The notes under the pieces were generated by a model. It was not told the origin of the DNA. It saw only the letters and a list, made by a program, of their open reading frames with translations, and did not search any database. This document shows positions 27,130-37,700 of a stretch of DNA of 64,000 nucleotides, piece after piece. The number at the start of each line of letters is the position of its first letter. Positions within the stretch are counted from its first letter, which is position 1. This stretch comes from Psychromicrobium lacuslunae (GTDB lineage: Bacteria > Actinomycetota > Actinomycetes > Actinomycetales > Micrococcaceae), in contig NZ_CP011005.1 of NCBI RefSeq assembly GCF_000950575.1, forward strand, positions 868,001 through 932,000, given 5' to 3'. A program made the position numbers and the translations under genes.

Positions 27130-28542
27130 TTAGCCCGCGGCAGAACGGCGTCGGGCAGAAAGCAGGACAGCGCCGACTCCGAGGACGATTAGGGCCAGAC
27201 CCAGCAGAGCCGGGGCCGGATCGCTGCCGGTGTTGGCCAATTGCTCGGTGCTCGAGGCTGGTACCACAGCAGGCAGCGCCGGAGCCGCCGATTTCGTTGG
27301 GGCAATCGTCAAGGCAGGCGAAGCGGTGACAGTCAGCGGCAGATTGAGATGATCAGAGCCGCCTGCTCCGGCGGGCAGCCCTGCAGGCGCGCTGAAAAAC
27401 CAAGTCAATCCAATGGTGTGCTTACCCGCATTAACTCCGGTTTGCTTGAACTGGTACAGCAAGTTCCGCTGGGCGTCCACCGTGGCCACTTGCGGGTTCT
27501 TACCGTCCAGAGTGATGGTGACTTTTGCCCCGACCGGGAAGAAGGTTCCTTGCACTGTGGTGCCAGCTGAAGCGAGTTCCGTACTGGAGATTGTTGACGG
27601 CGAAAGGCTCGCTCCGAAACTTGGAGTGACAACGAACCGGGCGACCGGCGAGAAGGCTCCGCTCTTGAACTGAATACCGCTCGTTCCGAGAAATCCGCTT
27701 GTTTTTAACAGGTAGGAGATATCCCCAGAAGCGTCCGACTGCACGGTGGCTAGAACATCTCCCGCATGCTCAGAGATCAGCGTTATAGCCCTATTGGCGG
27801 GGAAACCATGTCCGGTGATGTTCACACCTTTGAAAAATAGATCGGCTGCTGAAATAGTTCCCGGGTCAATAGAAACAACCGGATCTGCTGGCGTAGCACC
27901 AGTCACGGTAAGTTCGGCTGAAGCCTGATGACCGTAGCCGTCATCGAAAGTGACAGCATACGTGCCTGCGCCAACCTTGACGGGGAATTTCTCGCTGCTA
28001 AAGGCACCGCTTTCGTCGCAACTTGCATATCCGAATTGTTTGCCGGCTAGCGTAAAGCTTCCATTGCAATATTTTTCAAAGTTTTTTCCGGTAATGCTGA
28101 TTCCATCCGCGGCCAGCTCGGTGGAACTTATCGTGGACTTACTGAGGGTGAGTTCGGCTCCGGCCAAGACAATGATGCTCACCTCCCCGTTAGGGCCGCC
28201 CTTCGTGGAGTTGAGGTTCACGAGGTGGGTGCCTGGGGACACATTGGACTTGGTGAAGGTGAAGCTCACCGTGCCGACATTGCCCACCTGCACGGTCTGG
28301 CCCACTGGCACCCCATCCAGCGCGATGTTCAAGACATCATCCGCCTGAAAGTAGCCTCCGGTAATTTCTGTGCCCTTGAGCCCTAAGTCATCGGTGCTCA
28401 AGGTAGCCGGGCTTGCTGACACGGTGATCTCTGCCGCTGCGTTAGCTGGAGCGCTGGTGGCGATCGGGATCGCCAAGCTTAAAAGCATCGCGACTAAAGC
28501 AGCCTTAGCAAGCGGCATGCTTCGAATGGACCGTACTGTCAT
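27130..28542 (-). CDS. Cell-wall-anchored surface protein with LANTG sorting signal
   Basis: A 470-residue secreted protein. A signal peptide (basic start, hydrophobic core ALVAMLLSLAIPIATSAPA, Ala-x-Ala end) is followed by four Ig-like/IPT-like repeats of about 90 residues, each containing a STISSTEL-, STDDLGLKG- or SAADLFFKG-type motif and an ITG(G/K/H)xF turn. A sorting signal ends the protein: LANTG at residues 435-439, a hydrophobic stretch and an ARRR tail. LAXTG is the class E sortase motif of high-GC actinobacteria. A Thr/Pro/Ala-rich spacer precedes it. It is divergent from the RHS operon. Confidence 0.87.
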   Translation of the reverse strand: MTVRSIRSMPLAKAALVAMLLSLAIPIATSAPANAAAEITVSASPATLSTDDLGLKGTEITGGYFQADDVLNIALDGVPVGQTVQVGNVGTVSFTFTKSNVSPGTHLVNLNSTKGGPNGEVSIIVLAGAELTLSKSTISSTELAADGISITGKNFEKYCNGSFTLAGKQFGYASCDESGAFSSEKFPVKVGAGTYAVTFDDGYGHQASAELTVTGATPADPVVSIDPGTISAADLFFKGVNITGHGFPANRAITLISEHAGDVLATVQSDASGDISYLLKTSGFLGTSGIQFKSGAFSPVARFVVTPSFGASLSPSTISSTELASAGTTVQGTFFPVGAKVTITLDGKNPQVATVDAQRNLLYQFKQTGVNAGKHTIGLTWFFSAPAGLPAGAGGSDHLNLPLTVTASPALTIAPTKSAAPALPAVVPASSTEQLANTGSDPAPALLGLALIVLGVGAVLLSARRRSAAG

Positions 28543-28940
28543 TGTTGTGACCCCCGTCTTGATGATCGTTTCGTCATCAAGACGAGTACGAATCGATAGT
28601 GAAAAGCATTGATAGTCCCGAATTGCAGGACGGACAACGGCACCCCAGGGTGCTCGCTGTCAGCTGTTAATGTACAGCTTCAGTTGGTGCATGGATATCT
28701 CGCAAGATGGCCCGAACTAAAACTTCCAATTACTTCCAATAAAACTTCCAATATCAGCCGCGAGGAGAGACCGAAAATAACGTCACAGTGCGTCAAACTG
28801 GCCGCCTCGCAGGCTAGTTTCGGCTGGCTTTAATATTGTGACAAAGCTGTGCGCAAACTGTTGTTTAGTTAGAAATCTGGTTGTAAAGTTCCTCTCAGCT
28901 GTTCGCTCTTTTTTCACCAGATACGCGCTTTGGGGGATTC
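28543..28940. other. Divergent intergenic region with repeated ACTTCCAAT elements
   Basis: 398 nt between the divergent surface-protein and RHS operons, without a convincing gene. ACTTCCAAT occurs three times in 31 nt, at 28722-28730, 28732-28740 and 28744-28752, a possible regulator-binding array. The region is AT-richer than its flanks and should contain both promoters; I could not fix -10/-35 boxes with confidence. Confidence 0.5.
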
Positions 28941-31778
28941 GTGCGCTCTTTTCCTGTGTCATCGCTTGCTCCGGTTGTTGCCGGGGCGCTTTTTCTCTCA
29001 GTCTTGATTGCCCCGCTAGCGGCGGCAGATAACCCACCGGCCGCTGCCGGCCCGAAGACCGAGTCACAAGCCGTAACCGAAGCGGTGTCCCAAGGCATTG
29101 ACGTGGTGGCCGAGGCGGAGACCACGGCGACTGAACTAACGGTGGCACACCCCGACGGCACGGTGACCACGACTTTCGATAATGAGCCGGTGCGAATGCA
29201 GGCCTCTCCGGGTAGCAACTGGACGGATATTTCGACGGATTTGGTTACCAAGACAGTTGGCGGCGAGCAGGTCCTGGTCCCCGAGGCGGTGCCAGCCGCG
29301 ATCACGCTGAGCAACGGCGGCACCGCCCAAATGTCCTCGGTGAGCGATAAGGAGGGCCACGTCATTGAGCAATCTTGGCCCTTCGGCACCCTGCCGGTGC
29401 CCACTGTTTCGGGAAATGTGGCCACCTATCCGCAAGTATTACCCGACGTCGACCTCGTTCAGGTGGCCGGTAAGACCGGGGTGAGCCAGGTGCTCAAGAT
29501 CTATACCCCACAAGCAGCCAATGATCCCCGAGTAGTTGATATGCGGGTCTACCTGGACTCCCATAATGCTGCAGTTTCCAGTGATGGGCAGGGCGGTTTA
29601 AAGGCGACCGGTACCGATACCGGGCAGGTCGAGCTGTCCAGTTCGCACGGCCTGTGGTGGGACTCGAAGGATCCTTCCGCCTCAGCTCTCGACGCTGGTA
29701 ATAACGCGCTGCCGCGGCCCTTTAGCTTGAATCTCACGACGCAGGGTGGCCAGCAGGTTCAGCGCTTCGATATGGCGGCTATCCTGGCCACGCCCAGCCT
29801 GAGCTACCCGTTGTACGTAGACCCGGATTGGTCGGTAGCCAGGAACGGCTATCTCTATGTGGATTCGGGGTATCCTTCGACGAACTACTGGAATGGGCAG
29901 TATCCCGGTGGTAGCACCGACGGCACCGGTCATGTTGGCTATTTACCGGTGGAGTGGGCTCCCGATGGCCAGTCCCATGTGACCCGAAGCTTCTATCAAT
30001 TCAACACCACGCCGCTGTTTGGCAAACTGATTCTCGCGGCACGAGTGAATACCGTGGAGACCTGGTCCCCATCCTGCACCGCTCGGCCGGTGAGCGCTTG
30101 GCAGGTGGGCCAGGTCGGGGCGGGCACAACTTGGAATGCCCAGCCGGTGAAGTACGTGAAGCTCTCCACCCAGAATGTGGCGCATGGCAATAGCGCTAGT
30201 TGCCCGCAGGCGACTGTCGGTTTCGACCTGGGGGCTTCCAAGGGGGTGGTCGGCAGCAATAAGCAATTCACCATGGGGCTATACGCCGATAACGAGAGTG
30301 ACTCGCTGGGCTGGAAGAAGTTCGCTAACGCAGCCACCTTGATTGTCACTTACGACACCCGACCGGTCACCCCGGTTACCTGGGGAATCACCGGAGGTGC
30401 TTGGTCAGGGACGCCAGGTACTCCGCCCTATGTGACGCGCTTTCGGAATCCGATTTTCTATGTGGATGCCTACGATCCCGATGGTAATAATGGCGGCACC
30501 ATCGTGGTTACCATGGCGGTGAAGAACGCTGCAGGGACTGTAGTCTTCCAAGGTCCTCCGGGCACGCCGATTCCGGGCGAGGGCGGTCGGACGGCACAAC
30601 AATCGCCATCGCTCGCGGATGGAAAATACACCCTGCTCGCCGAGGCCCGGGACCAGCAAGGCTTAGCGTCACCGTTGATGAGTTTCGCTTTCACCGTTGA
30701 TACCACGGCCCCAAACCCGCCGATCGTCACTCCGATCACCGCTGCTTTCGATGCAAACCACCACGATCCGGACGGGGTGGTGGGAGCCACTGGGTATGAC
30801 TTCAAAATTGCTAATCCGGGGAAGTATCCGGCGGATGGTTATGTCTACGCGGTGACCTCCGGGCCACCCACTTCGGCCTTCCCCGCGAGCTACAGCTGTG
30901 GCACTCGGACCCGGGAATACGTGGTGGTGTGCCCGGGGCAGGCTCCGGCGAGCATTCATCTCGCGGCGATAGACACCTCAACCACGATCACTGCTTGGAC
31001 TTTCGATCAAGCCGGAAACGTCGGTCAGATCATTAAGGGTGCCGGATCCGCTTACACCTTCACGGTGGGTCACTTGGCGGAGATACCGCAGACGGTGCTT
31101 CCCACTTCGACAGTGGGTAACGCCAGTGTGGTAGACGTCGAACTGCAGGGCGGTAAACCAGTCGGAACAAGCTGCCAAGGCGGTCTGCCCGCGGATTCTC
31201 CAGCCTTGGAGAAAGCTCAGGCGCTTCAGTTCTCCGCTGCGGGTGATTACGCCAGCACGGTCGGATCGGCAGTGGATACCGCCAAGAGCTTCAGCGTTTC
31301 CGGCTGGTTCTGTTCAGTCGACCCCACTGCCAGTTCAGCTCAGTCGCTGATCACCCAGCAAGCGGGGGCTGGCTCGCCGGGGGCTGCGCTCAGGCTTTCC
31401 AGCAGCGGGCTGGCTGAACTCGCCACCTTCACTGGAGCGGCCGGAGCAGGCGCGGAAACGGTGCAGCACGCGAACGCGCTGAGCAGCAATAGGTGGTATT
31501 TCGTCTCAGCTGTTTACGACCAGATCAATCGACAGCTCAGGATCACGCTCACCACCGATGGTAAAACCAGTACCTGGACGGTGGCTACAACCGCCGATTC
31601 ACATCGGAGCTCGGCAGCAAATCAACCGGTGCTCTTGGGTGCTGCGGGGACCTCCGGCACCGGTCAGCAGTTCATCGGACAGTTGTATCAACCGGTATTG
31701 AGCCAAGGAATTTTGAACCCTCAACAACTCAGCAGCACCCAATCAGCTTTCAACGGCCAGCTAGGAGTTCTGAAATGA
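28941..31778 (+). CDS. Secreted LamG/ConA-like protein, partner of the RHS protein
   Basis: A 945-residue exported protein. A signal peptide runs MRSFPVSSLAPVVAGALFLSVLIAPLAAA (split SPVV/GALFL core). A long beta-rich region follows, with GYLYVDSGYPSTNYWNG near 310-330 and a DTRPVTPVTWGI linker near 470. The C-terminal about 200 residues (ALQFSAAGDYASTVG ... SVSGWFCSV, RWYFVSAVYDQ, FIGQLYQPVLSQG) have the layout of a LamG/concanavalin-like jelly-roll domain. It starts at GTG 28941 with GGGGGAT upstream. Its TGA overlaps the RHS ATG (ATGA), so the two are made together. Such proteins precede actinobacterial RHS genes and may present or shield them; that is inference. Confidence 0.88.
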   Translation: MRSFPVSSLAPVVAGALFLSVLIAPLAAADNPPAAAGPKTESQAVTEAVSQGIDVVAEAETTATELTVAHPDGTVTTTFDNEPVRMQASPGSNWTDISTDLVTKTVGGEQVLVPEAVPAAITLSNGGTAQMSSVSDKEGHVIEQSWPFGTLPVPTVSGNVATYPQVLPDVDLVQVAGKTGVSQVLKIYTPQAANDPRVVDMRVYLDSHNAAVSSDGQGGLKATGTDTGQVELSSSHGLWWDSKDPSASALDAGNNALPRPFSLNLTTQGGQQVQRFDMAAILATPSLSYPLYVDPDWSVARNGYLYVDSGYPSTNYWNGQYPGGSTDGTGHVGYLPVEWAPDGQSHVTRSFYQFNTTPLFGKLILAARVNTVETWSPSCTARPVSAWQVGQVGAGTTWNAQPVKYVKLSTQNVAHGNSASCPQATVGFDLGASKGVVGSNKQFTMGLYADNESDSLGWKKFANAATLIVTYDTRPVTPVTWGITGGAWSGTPGTPPYVTRFRNPIFYVDAYDPDGNNGGTIVVTMAVKNAAGTVVFQGPPGTPIPGEGGRTAQQSPSLADGKYTLLAEARDQQGLASPLMSFAFTVDTTAPNPPIVTPITAAFDANHHDPDGVVGATGYDFKIANPGKYPADGYVYAVTSGPPTSAFPASYSCGTRTREYVVVCPGQAPASIHLAAIDTSTTITAWTFDQAGNVGQIIKGAGSAYTFTVGHLAEIPQTVLPTSTVGNASVVDVELQGGKPVGTSCQGGLPADSPALEKAQALQFSAAGDYASTVGSAVDTAKSFSVSGWFCSVDPTASSAQSLITQQAGAGSPGAALRLSSSGLAELATFTGAAGAGAETVQHANALSSNRWYFVSAVYDQINRQLRITLTTDGKTSTWTVATTADSHRSSAANQPVLLGAAGTSGTGQQFIGQLYQPVLSQGILNPQQLSSTQSAFNGQLGVLK

Positions 31779-34700
31779 AAGCATCATTAATGGCTTCGGG
31801 CTGGAAGACACCCTACCGGCTGATTATCGCGGGTTTGGCGGGAACCGCGATCCTCGCTGGCTCGGCTGGTCTTTTCGCACCGCCGCCCGTCAGCCAACCG
31901 TGGGCGGCCCCGACAGTGCCGGACATCCCCGCAGTGGCGGCCCAAGCTTGGTCTGATAACAGCGTTTCGACCCCGCCAAGCAACTATCCGACGAGCACCG
32001 GCGCTTCGGTGAGCGGCACCGAGCCCGCAGTGGTCACCAGGCCTTTCACTTCAACGACTATCGCTGCTTCGGGCCTATTTGGCGGGCTCAGGCCATTAGC
32101 CGCCCCACCCGCGGCAAATGACAAGGGCACGGGGGATTTCTCAGCAACACCCGGGGTGTCCTCGGGGTCTTGGGGTGGCGGGTCACAGACCGGCGGCTTC
32201 ACCTGGAATTACCCCCTGACCGTCCGGCAAGCTCCCGCCGGTCCTAGTCCTTCGCTCGGTTTTTCTTATGACTCATCGCGGATTGACGGTTTGACTTCGG
32301 CAACGAATAATCAAGCCTCGGTAGTCGGCGACGGTTGGGGCCTGGGCGGTGCAGGCAGCATTCGGCAGACCTTCGCGACCTGCGCAGATCAAGGGATCAC
32401 CGGTTCTTATGACCTTTGCGGTTCCCCAGCGGGGCAGACGCTGACAGTCTCCTTTGGCGGTCGTTCCGGGCAGCTTATTAAGGATGCCGCAAGCGGTATT
32501 TATAAACTGCAAAATGACGACAACACCAAGGTCGAATATCTGAGTGTCGCGGGCGTCAACGGTACATATGATGGCGGTCATTGGCGCCTGACCGATACCG
32601 ACGGCACGCAATATTACTTCGGGCTAAATAAGCTCCCTGGCTGGGTCGCCGGGAAAGCGACAACCAATTCCGTTGACACCGTGACGGTAGGTGCCGCTAA
32701 GAATACCCAGCCCTGCTGGAACGCGAGCTTTGCGGCCTCGCTATGTAACCAGGCTTATGCCTGGAACCTTGACTATGTGGTGGACCTGCACGGTAATAGC
32801 GAGGCGTTCTACTACACCCAAGACACCAATAATTACAAGGCTCAGGCCGGTAGCGGGGCGGTGAAAAACTACGTTCGGGCCTCCCGACTCATCAAGGTCG
32901 ACTATGGAATGCGTTCGGGGCGCGAGCTATTGGATACGGCTCCACTCCACGTAGTCTTTGACTACGCGCCACGTTGCACTGGGACGAACTGTGCCACAGT
33001 CGATGTTCCGAGTAATTTCAACTGCGCGGCCTCACCCTTGTGCAGCGCCTATTCGCCGACCTTCTACACCGATCAGATGCTGACGAAAGTCCGGGCTGAA
33101 ACCCTGGTCGCTGGAGTGTATACCGGTGCCGACTCCTGGAACTTAAAGCATTCTTATCCGAACCCGGGCGACGGTAGCAAACCAGCATTGTGGCTGGGGT
33201 CCATTGACCACCAAGGGGTCGATCCAAAGGCAGCTACGGCGGGGACAATCTCGGATCCGGCGACGGTTTTCAGCGGCCAGACACTGCAGAACCGAGTCTG
33301 GGTCGTTGACGGTTTAGCACCACTGGACCGTTACCGGATTTCTGCAATCAAGACGGTCACCGGTGCCTCTATCGCGGTCACCTATACCGCAGCGGAATGT
33401 ACGCCAACGAATCTGCCAGCTAGCCCGCAATCGAACACCAAGCGCTGCTTCCCGCAATGGTGGGCACCGACGACGCCGATTGCTCAACCGGCGCGAATGG
33501 ATTATTTCCACATTTACCCGGTGGCGAGTGTCTCCAGCAGCCCGGGCCCAGGCGCTGATGGTTCAACGCAATTAGTGACGAAATACCAGTATTTGGGCAC
33601 GCCAGCTTACAAATACGCGGCGGCGAAATATGTGCCTGGCAGCGGTGGCTCACAGCTGAGCTGGTCAGTTTTCGCCGGTTACGGCCAAGTCAAAACCATC
33701 ATTGGCAACGAACTGAATAACGCCAACCCCTCAAGCGTGACGACCTATTTGCGTGGCCTCGATGGTACCCCGGCCGATACCACCGGTGCCTTGAAAGATG
33801 TCAAGGTGACGGTATCCAACGGCTCAGCGATTGACGATTCTCCGTGGCTGGCAGGCCTGAGCGTGGAGTCCCAGAACTTCCTCGGCACCGGCTCAACGGT
33901 GCTTTCATCGAGTATTAGTCTGCCCTGGGCTTCTGCGCCGACGGCGACCGGTAGCCAGGCGACAAATGCGGCGCAGGCGAGGCATATCGCCGTTGGCACC
34001 ACGATCGCAAAAAAGGCATCCGGCCAGGGCGGCAGCGGCTGGCTGGAGTCGAAGACCACCAACAGCTTCGATTCCTACGGCCGGATTAGCGCGACCTCCT
34101 CAACCGGAAACACCGCTGTGAGCGGTGACGAATCCTGCTCGGTGACAACTTTTGCTGATAACACGACGAAGAACATCCTCGGGCTGACCGCAGTCAGTTC
34201 AAGTTATGCGAACGAATGCTCTAACGGTGCGCCAAACGGTGATCTACTCAAGTCCAGCCGGAACCTTTACGACGGTAATAGTTCAGCGGTGCCGGGTAGC
34301 TCGGGCTACACAGCGCCGACCAAGGGCGAGGCCACCCGCACCGACCAAGCCAAATCGGTGAGCGGCAACAGCGCGGGCGACTGGCAACAGGGCGCAACTA
34401 CGAGCTACGACGCCCTAGGTCGACCGACTACCTCGACGGATAACAACACCGGCACGGCTAGAACCACCAGCATTGCCTATACTCCGTCGGCTGGCCTTCC
34501 AACTTCGATTTCCGCAACGAATCCGCTTGGCTGGGTAACTAGTGTCAGCCTTGACCCGGTGCGTGGGAAGACGCTCACCCAGACGGATGAGAACGGAAAC
34601 TCCAGCACTTTCCGTTATGACGCCTCGGGACGCCCCACTGCGATGTGGGATCCGCTGCGGCCCATAGCCAGCAATCCGGACCCTTCGGTGGCAACCAGTT

Positions 34701-37700
34701 ACAGCGTCAGCCAGAGTGCGCCCTCCTGGGTCAAGTCAGTGAAACAGAACTCAACCAAGGTCACCTCCTTCGCGATCTACGACGGTCTGGGTCGACTGCG
34801 GCAGACCCAGGCACAGTCGCCAGGTGGCGGCACCATCGCTACCGATACGATGTATAACTCACTTGGTTCGGTGCGGTTTGAACGGAATAAGTACTACCTT
34901 TCCGCCGAGCCCAATGGGACCCTGCAGATTCCCACTGCGGCGGTGCCCTCGGCCACCGAGTACGCTTACGACGCGGCTGGCCGGCCGACCAAGCTGACCG
35001 CTCTTAAATGGGACAACCAGGTGCTCTGGTCAACCCAGCTCAGCTACGCGGGTAACGACACAGTGACCGCAACCGGTCCAGGTGCCCAAGCCGCACAGAC
35101 CGTGGTGAAGGACTTCAACGGCTCGGTAATCAAGCGGTTGCAGTACCACGGCACCACCGCCAGCGGAACGGTAGATACCACCAGCTACACTTTTGATCGC
35201 TTCAAAGCATTGATCGGTATGAAGGACGCAGCCGGAAACCAGTGGTCGTGGAACTATGATCCGCTGGGCAGGCAGACGCTCGCCAAAGATCCTGACTCTG
35301 GTGATACCACCACCAGCTATGACAATGCCGGGCGGGTGGCTACCGTTACCGACGCGCTGGGCGCGGTGACGAGTGTCGATTACGATCAGCTCGACCGACC
35401 GACAGCAGTCAAGATCGCTGCGGCTGGCGGAACGGCGAAGACGATCTCCAGCAGTGTCTATGACGGCGAGAAGAAGGGACAGCTGACTTCAAGCACGAGG
35501 TTCAATGGCCCGGACTTTGATCAACCGGTCAAGACGAGCTACTCCTCTTATACGGCTGATTATCAGCCGCGTTCCGTGACCACCGAATTCCCGCAGGCGC
35601 TCGGCGCCTTCGCTGGTAGCCATCAAATTCTTGGCTCATACACCCCGACTGGGAAACTAGCCCAGCAGAAGACTCCGGCTTTCGGCGGGATGGCTGAGGA
35701 ATTGCTCGGCTTTGGTTACGACGATTGGGATCATCCGACTTCGGTTTCGGACGGTCCGGGAAACACTATCGCGGGGAATACCCAATACGACCACCTCGGC
35801 AATATAAAGATCTACTCCCAATACGACCTTGGTTATGTTTATGGCAAGCCTGACTCGATTGGGAATACTGACAACCTCTATAACTGGGATGCCACCACAG
35901 GGCGGCTAGAGTCGCAGTGGGCGAATAACAACCTGAATGGCACACTCACTGACCTTGGCAAGGTTTCCTACACCTACAACGAGGCTGGTCAGCTGACTGC
36001 ACGGGAGACCGCGTTCGCCGCGCGCAGCGGTAGTCCGAACGATTTCCAGTGCTACAGCTACGATTACGCGGGGCATCTCGGTGCGGTCTGGACTCCAGCT
36101 TCGAAAGCCTGCAGCAGTGCGCCGACTTCGGCGAGTACGAGTGTTGCTGGTCTGGGCGGCGTAGCGCCATACGCACAGACCTACTCCTACAACCTTGCCG
36201 GCGACCGATCCCAAGTGAAGCGTTTCGATGCCGCTGGTGCACTGGCGGTAACCGAGGACTACAGCTACCCGGCGGCGGGCAGCCCGGGGGTTCATCGTCT
36301 GCAAAGCGTGAAGTCTACTAGCTCGGCAGGGCAGAGCACTGCTTCCTTCGGATGGGATGCCGCTGGCAGGATGACCAATCGCGCGGGGCAGACACTGGGT
36401 TACACCCTCGATGGTCTACTGAGTTCGAGCAGTGGGGTCAGCAGTGTCTCCGCTAACCCCAACCCGAATAGTTCTGGCGGTACACCACCAGCGCCGACAA
36501 CCGGCAGCGGAGCCGAAAATGGTAATCGCTATTACGATGCCGACGGTAACCTGGTTGGCATTGTCGACGGCTCAGGAACCACCGCAATTCTGGGAAACAT
36601 CACGGCGCATGCAACTCCTCCGGGCATCAAAACGGCAACGAAGACCTACACTTTCGCGGGCAAGACGGTGGGGCAGAGGGTGACCTCGGCTGGGGTGACG
36701 AAGCTTTCCTTCCTGATTGGTGACAGCGTCAACACTAGCCAGACGATCCTGAACCAGGGCGTGGGGATGGGTCCGGCAAATGTTGTGACTCGGTTTACTG
36801 ATCCTTATGGCTTGGCTCGTAGTGCGTCCAGGACAGGCACCGGAAATGCCGCTTTCGTCGCGGCTGCACCGGGGTTGCTCGGTAAGGGGTCGAATGCGGG
36901 TAACCCGGGCGGCTTTGGGGCGGTCAATGGGTATATCAGTGGCCTTGCTGATACCGGTTCAGATCTGACGCATTTGGGCGCGCGCGATCTGGATCCGGTA
37001 CTAGGGGTGTTCACTAGTCCGGATCCGGTATTGAAGACGAACACACCGAATCAATTCGGACCCTATACCTATGCCGAAGGCGATCCAGTGAATGGGTCTG
37101 ACCCGAGCGGGTTGCTGCTGAGTAGCTCTCGGAATATGTACGACGGTGGAGGCAGAGGAACCGCAACTGGGTCGATGAGCGAGGTTGTTGGGGCTGTGTT
37201 CGGCTTTATTCTTACCTCCTTCACTCCAGTTGAAGTGAATAAAGCCCCTGCTGCGGCAGGAAGTAGCAGAGGCATATATAGCCCTGATCACGGGTTCAAT
37301 TCCTCTGCTGCATACACGTACTGCAATGGGGCGGGTAGCGGAACCGCAGGCTGCGCGCCGTTTTATCTTCCTGGGCAGAGTGCAAGTTTCGGGGGACCTG
37401 GAGGTTCAGCTTCGCCACATGGGAACCAACTTCCGGCGGCTCCATACTACGGTAATGGTGGAGGTAGCGGTGGCTATGGTGGTTCTGGCTGGGGCTATAG
37501 TAGCGTGGGAGCCCCAGCCAACACTGCGGCGACGGCTGCTGCTGCCGCAGCCGCGCACACCGCGATGCTGCAGGTTCAGAACGCGCAGATGCATGCTGCG
37601 AGCGAAGCGGCAACGCAGAAGATTGGGAAGGAAAACCAAGCCGAGGCAGCGACAAGTACTGGTGGCGGCAGCGGGGCGAACCAGCCACCGGCTAAGACCG

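Noticed and set aside
28700-28760. CRISPR-like array from repeated ACTTCCAAT
   Set aside because: Units are only 9 nt with 1-3 nt between; no spacers and no cas genes.
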